This document shows, piece after piece, positions 7,613 through 10,782 of a stretch of DNA of 10,782 bases. How positions within the stretch are numbered: position 1 is the stretch's first letter; each line of letters opens with the position of its first letter. Below the pieces are notes generated by a model. It was not told the DNA's origin, made no database searches, and was given only the letters and a program-made list of their open reading frames with translations. Where the stretch lies: the NCBI GenBank assembly GCA_012032065.1, contig JAAURV010000077.1, forward strand, positions 1 through 10,782, given 5' to 3'. Both the position numbers and the translations under genes were made by a program. Origin of the DNA: Hyphomicrobiales bacterium (lineage in GTDB: Bacteria > Pseudomonadota > Alphaproteobacteria > Rhizobiales > Aestuariivirgaceae).

Positions 7613-8408
7613 TTGCTTTTCGCGGAAAGGACCGCCGCGGCGATCTCCGCGAACCCGCTGCCGCCTTGGGCTTCGGTGACATAGGCCGGCAGATGCGGCA
7701 TCATCTTCGCGAATGGCCGGATGTTGGCAACTCCGAAACTCGCCGGAAAGTAAGCGAACATCGGCGCATCGTTGGGCGAGTCGCCGCAATAGGCAATGGC
7801 GTCAAGTTGCTTCGCCGCATCGATTGCAAACTCGTCCGCCAGCATGCGCCTCGACATGGTGAGTTTGTCGTGCTCGCCGAACCATGCATTGACATGGATC
7901 GAACTTACCTTCGCGATTGCGCCTTGGTGTTCGAAAGCCGCCGCGATCTCCTGCGCAACGCCGCGCGGCAACGGCGGCACGTCCTCGCAGAAGTCGATCG
8001 CCACATCGATCTCGCGATAGGCTTGATCGGACGCAAGCGCGGTTCCTGGAAGTGCCGCAGGATGCGCGCGGCGATTTTCATGAGTTTCGCGCTGTTCGCC
8101 GCTCTGATTTGTTCCGGCTGCGCGTAGACGCGTCGCATTTTCCGCTCGCCGTCGAGATAGCGGAAGTAAAGCGCGCCGTTCTCGCCAACCACGCCGTCGA
8201 CAGGCCACTGCCTGGCGATCATGTCGCACCATCCGGCGGGCCGTCCGGTGATGGGAACGACGATCAACCCCGCCGCGCGGAGATCGTACAAAGCCCGATA
8301 GGACTCGGGCGGCAATCGCCCATGGGCGGTGAGCGTATCGTCGATATCTGTCAGCACGGCCTTGAGGCCGGCAAGCACGGAAGCAGGAACGTCCTTCAGC
8401 GGTGTCAT
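7609..8408 (-). CDS. HAD-superfamily (IIB-type) phosphatase, one-base frameshift
   Basis: About 266 residues after frame repair. HAD motif I is TDIDDTLT with nucleophile Asp21 and acid/base Asp23; motif II is Thr54 in ITGRP; motif IV is GDSPNDAPMF near Asp210 and Asp214; Lys182 or Lys200 may be motif III. Size and the large cap between motifs II and IV fit the Cof/sugar-phosphatase IIB group. The substrate is unknown: mannosyl-3-phosphoglycerate or sucrose-phosphate phosphatase relatives look similar. The frames meet at 8040/8041, after HFQEP and before ALASDQAYREIDVAID; one missing base explains it. The ATG at 8408 overlaps the upstream oxidoreductase stop by 4 nt (ATGA), and the stop overlaps the AbrB GTG by 4 nt. 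Confidence 0.85.
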
Positions 8409-9490
8409 GCGGCGGGACGTAGCAGCCTTTCCGGATGGTAGGGAAGGAGAAGACTGTCGCGGTCGCCTTGGAGAAGCTCCGCCGCCGTCATCACGCCAAT
8501 CGCAGGCGCCAGCGTCACGCCGCTATGGGTGACGGCGAGGTAGAGGCCGGGACGATTATCCGGACGTCCGATGACGGGAAATCCGTCCGCTGGTGTGGGC
8601 CGCTCGCCTGCCGTGAAGAAATCGAGTTCGATGTGTTCCGCGCCAGCGACCATCGCCTGCACCTTGGCATTGAGAGCCGCAGCGGCCTCATCCAGCTTGC
8701 CATTCGCGGTTGCTCCAGTGAAATCGGTGCCCGCGACAAGCCGTCCTTCGGCGGTTTGCCTGACATGCAGCTCGGGCGACATCACCAGGCCGCGCAACAA
8801 CTCGCCCGCGGGTTTGCTGTGCGCAAGCAGGCCCATTGGCTTGGCGAGTTCCAGCGAGAGACCAATGCTGGCCAAAAGCTCGGCCGATCCGGTTCCGGCC
8901 GCAATCACCGTCTCGTCGGCATGGAAGAAGCCTTCATGAGTCTGGACGCCGGTCACCCTGCCGTGGTCCTCTCCCAGCCATTTGATGTTGCAGTTCTCAA
9001 GAATGGTCGCGCCATGGGCTTCGGCTCCGGCCAGCATTGCAAGCGCAGTCGCCAATGGCTCGACCATGCCTTCCTCGGGCACGTGATAGGCGAATTCGGG
9101 TGGAGATTTCAGGTTGGGCTCGAGGTTCTCGATCTCGCTCCTTGTCACTTCGCGAATGCCATAACCCCAGGAGCTGTGCTGCTTTGCAAAGGCGTGCAGT
9201 TCCTCGGGCGGCAGATCCCAGATCAGCCCGCCGCACCAGTTGATTTGCAAACCCGGCACATCGCGGTCGAGGATGCGCCACTCCATCATCGCCTGCTCGC
9301 GCAGCCGGAAATAAGGCTCGGGATTGCCCCAGCTTGCATTGATCCAGGCAAAGGAAGCGGGTGTGGCGATTCCGCCGCGCTTGCCGGCGTCGAACACGGT
9401 TACGGCCGCTCCGGCGCGCGAAAGGTTCCAGGCAATTGAGGCCCCGATAATGCCGGAGCCGACGACGGCGATGCGGGGGGCTGCGGTCAT
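8405..9490 (-). CDS. FAD-dependent oxidoreductase, DAO/DadA-like
   Basis: 361-residue flavoprotein of the D-amino-acid oxidase/glycine oxidase/DadA fold. The FAD Rossmann motif is VVGSGIIGAS (Gly11, Gly13, Gly16), with Asp34 in VTVFDAG binding the ribose. The middle has the family's substrate-domain pattern (EEGMVEPLATALAMLAGAEAHG), and the C-terminus the second FAD contact ERPTPADGFPVIGRPDN and GLYLAVTHSGVTLAPAIG. Such enzymes oxidise the C-N bond of amino acids or secondary amines; the substrate is not evident. I take ATG 9490 because the dinucleotide fold begins six residues later; a 31-residue extension to 9583 is Arg/Gly-rich and unlike the family. No ribosome site precedes 9490, so it may be leaderless or weakly translated. 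It is first in the chain of four overlapping genes down to 5767. Confidence 0.9.
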   Translation of the reverse strand: MTAAPRIAVVGSGIIGASIAWNLSRAGAAVTVFDAGKRGGIATPASFAWINASWGNPEPYFRLREQAMMEWRILDRDVPGLQINWCGGLIWDLPPEELHAFAKQHSSWGYGIREVTRSEIENLEPNLKSPPEFAYHVPEEGMVEPLATALAMLAGAEAHGATILENCNIKWLGEDHGRVTGVQTHEGFFHADETVIAAGTGSAELLASIGLSLELAKPMGLLAHSKPAGELLRGLVMSPELHVRQTAEGRLVAGTDFTGATANGKLDEAAAALNAKVQAMVAGAEHIELDFFTAGERPTPADGFPVIGRPDNRPGLYLAVTHSGVTLAPAIGVMTAAELLQGDRDSLLLPYHPERLLRPAA

Positions 9491-9571
9491 GCGCCAACTA
9501 TCGGCGCGATTGCCGCATCGTGTTCGCCGCCTGCCTGGCCCCTGTACCCCGTGAGAATCATTGCCCGATTT

Positions 9572-9577
9572 CGTCAA
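9572..9577 (-). promoter_or_regulatory. Possible -35 box for the oxidoreductase operon
   Basis: The minus strand reads TTGACG in the 191 bp divergent gap, matching the sigma-70 -35 consensus at five of six bases. No convincing -10 box lies 16-18 nt downstream, so the assignment is weak. The position, 82 nt before the ATG at 9490, is reasonable for the operon's promoter. Confidence 0.25.
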
Positions 9578-9583
9578 CCTCAC

Positions 9584-9628
9584 CTAGGGTTAGCGTTAAA
9601 CGTCATAGGGCGCTAGTCCTAAACCCGT
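9584..9628. repeat. Imperfect inverted repeat in the divergent intergenic region
   Basis: Left arm TAGGGTTAGCG (9585-9595) and right arm CGCTAGTCCTA (9611-9621) can pair imperfectly around a 15-nt centre. The right half, from CATAGGGCGCTAG to AAACCCG (9604-9628), also resembles the left outer arm of the palindrome at 10602-10620 (CATAGGCGCTAACTTAAAC). It could be an operator for the divergent genes or a decayed half of the same repeat family. The rest of 9491-9681 holds no recognisable site. Confidence 0.35.
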
Positions 9629-9681
9629 GTGGCATCGCTGCAGTTGCCGCATGGCGGGCGTTGGAGTAGAGCATCGCGGCC

Positions 9682-10503
9682 ATGGCTGACACGACCGATG
9701 CCGCCGCTCCCGGCTTCAACGAGCGCTTCCGAAAAGCCCGCCGGAAGAAGATCAAACGCTTCGGCAAGAACCTCATCCGCAATCTGGCCGAATTCTTAGG
9801 CCGCCAGTCGCTGGTGGGCAATGCGCCGGTGCTGGACCGCAAGCACTTTCCCAATCTCGACGAATTCACCCGCCGCTGGAAAGAGATCGAAGCCGAGGTG
9901 CGCGAGATCCTCAAGCACCGCGAAGCGATTCCGGTGTTCCAGGATGTCTCGCCCGACCAGATGCGGATCGCCAAGGGCACCAACTGGCGGACTTTCATTC
10001 TCTACGGCTTTGGCTCGAAGCTGGAGAAGAACTGCAAGCAGGCGCCCGTGACCGTCTCGATGCTTGAGAAGGTGCCCAATCTGCAAACCGCATGGTTTTC
10101 CATCCTCGGCCCCGGCTATCACATTCCCGCCCATCGCGGCGTATCGAAGGGCATCCTGCGCGCGCATCTCGGTCTCGTCATTCCGAAAGACGCCGAGAAG
10201 TGCCATATGCGCGTCGGCGACACCGACAATGTCTGGCGCCCCGGCGAGATATTCGTGTTCGACGACACTTACGAGCATGAAGTGTGGAACGACACAAAGG
10301 AAGAGCGGGTCATCCTGCTCTTCGACTTCGACCGGCCGATGAAGTTCTGGGGCAGGGTGCTCAACAAGTCATTCGTCTCGGCTCTGAAGTTCACGGCCTA
10401 CTATCAGGAGCCGAAGAAGAACATGGCGAATTTCGAAGACCGATTCGAAGCCGCCACGCGGCGGGCGAACGAAAACTTAGAAAAGCTCTCCGACGAAGAT
10501 TAA
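9682..10503 (+). CDS. Aspartyl/asparaginyl beta-hydroxylase-domain dioxygenase (LpxO/OlsC-like)
   Basis: 273-residue Fe(II)/2-oxoglutarate dioxygenase of the AspH domain group. The core reads IPAHRGVSKGILRAHLGLVIP and VFDDTYEHEVWND, given here as two separate motifs. By comparison with AspH, His151 and His199 would bind iron, Arg160 and Arg209 would hold 2-oxoglutarate, and His162 lies in the conserved R-x-H. The first 35 residues are very basic (RKARRKKIKR) and could bind membrane phospholipid; no clear membrane segment is present. Relatives of this size, LpxO and OlsC, add a 2-hydroxyl to acyl chains of lipid A or ornithine lipid. A lipid acyl substrate is therefore plausible, and ceramide is an option given the operon on the other strand, but this is inference. 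The ATG at 9682 has GGAG 15 nt upstream, further than ideal. It is the only plus-strand gene. Confidence 0.9.
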   Translation: MADTTDAAAPGFNERFRKARRKKIKRFGKNLIRNLAEFLGRQSLVGNAPVLDRKHFPNLDEFTRRWKEIEAEVREILKHREAIPVFQDVSPDQMRIAKGTNWRTFILYGFGSKLEKNCKQAPVTVSMLEKVPNLQTAWFSILGPGYHIPAHRGVSKGILRAHLGLVIPKDAEKCHMRVGDTDNVWRPGEIFVFDDTYEHEVWNDTKEERVILLFDFDRPMKFWGRVLNKSFVSALKFTAYYQEPKKNMANFEDRFEAATRRANENLEKLSDED

Positions 10504-10601
10504 AGCGGCGGGCGGTCAAACGAATCCGCACATCCATTCCTCCATGGCGGCCTTGAGCCGCCGAACCAGGCTTTCGATAAGGCTGGGTGGGTGGGTCAAG
10601 C

Positions 10602-10720
10602 CCCATAGGCGCTAACTTAAACACGAGAAACGCCAAAATGCCGTCATTCCAGCTCGCGCTCCGCTGCGCGTCGCTTGGCTGGAATGACGGGTGTTTTTGC
10701 CTTAAGTCAGCGCCTATGGG
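10602..10720. repeat. Nested palindromic repeat (REP/MITE-like)
   Basis: Two nested pairs of arms. The outer pair, CCCATAGGCGCTAACTTAA (10602-10620) against the reverse complement of 10702-10720, matches at 18 of 19 positions. The inner pair, CCGTCATTCCAGC (10641-10653) against 10678-10690, is perfect over 13 bases, with a 24-nt loop that itself holds CGCG/CGCG. The spacers between pairs differ in length (20 and 11 nt). There is no ORF inside. The structure resembles a dispersed intergenic palindromic element of the REP or MITE kind; copy number cannot be judged from one window. Confidence 0.75.
10641..10698 (+). terminator. Possible terminator hairpin after the dioxygenase gene
   Basis: The 13-bp inner stem of the palindrome is followed, after GTG, by five T residues (10694-10698), so a plus-strand transcript from the 9682 gene could stop here, about 190 nt after its stop codon. 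The long loop makes it an untypical intrinsic terminator. The rest of 10504-10782 shows no gene. Confidence 0.35.
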
Positions 10721-10782
10721 TTAAGCCCGCTTAATTGGAACGGCCGTGAGCTTGCATTACCGATTGCTTCCCAACGTTGCCG

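Noticed and set aside
8435..9439. Plus-strand open frame of 334 codons
   Set aside because: Antisense shadow of the FAD oxidoreductase, with no recognisable domain.
9491..9583. N-terminal extension of the FAD oxidoreductase to 9583
   Set aside because: The extension is Arg/Gly/Ser-rich with no signal peptide, and the FAD fold starts right after ATG 9490.
10504..10782. Short gene in the right-hand tail
   Set aside because: The only open frames there are short, overlap the palindrome or the dioxygenase gene antisense, and have no ribosome site.

Overview
The window looks like high-GC alphaproteobacterial DNA, on the basis of codon use and a bacterial ceramide gene set of the Caulobacter type. 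Nine of ten genes lie on the minus strand; one lies on the plus strand at the right end. There are no RNA genes, CRISPR arrays or transposases, and no gene-free stretch longer than 300 bases.

Left part (1-4208, minus strand): a ceramide-initiation operon. Its transcription order is a FAAL-like fatty acyl-AMP/CoA ligase (acsR-like), an NAD(P)-dependent SDR reductase (cerR-like), a dedicated acyl carrier protein (acpR-like) and serine palmitoyltransferase (spt). The likely flow is fatty acid activation by the ligase, loading onto the ACP, condensation with serine by SPT, and reduction of the keto group by the SDR. The N-acyltransferase that completes ceramide is not in the window. SPT is abnormal: near nt 180-190 its homology stops, about 50 residues before the usual C-terminus, and the frame continues into what reads as an MCE (MlaD-type lipid-transport) domain that runs off the left edge.

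Middle (4402-5731, minus strand): two small membrane-anchored proteins that I cannot assign to a function.

Right part (5767-9490, minus strand): four overlapping genes, in transcription order a DadA-like FAD oxidoreductase, an HAD-IIB phosphatase, an AbrB-family membrane protein and a sterol-desaturase/fatty-acid-hydroxylase superfamily di-iron enzyme. A 191 bp divergent gap separates them from a plus-strand aspartyl/asparaginyl beta-hydroxylase-domain (LpxO/OlsC-like) dioxygenase (9682-10503). A nested palindromic repeat follows (10602-10720).

Four genes (cerR, acsR, abrB, HAD) are each broken by one missing base. In every case adding one base restores a family-typical protein with all motifs. 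This pattern points to sequencing or assembly indels rather than gene decay, so each is annotated as one gene across the shift. The same caution applies to the SPT-MCE junction, which may be a chimeric assembly or deletion rather than a real fusion.
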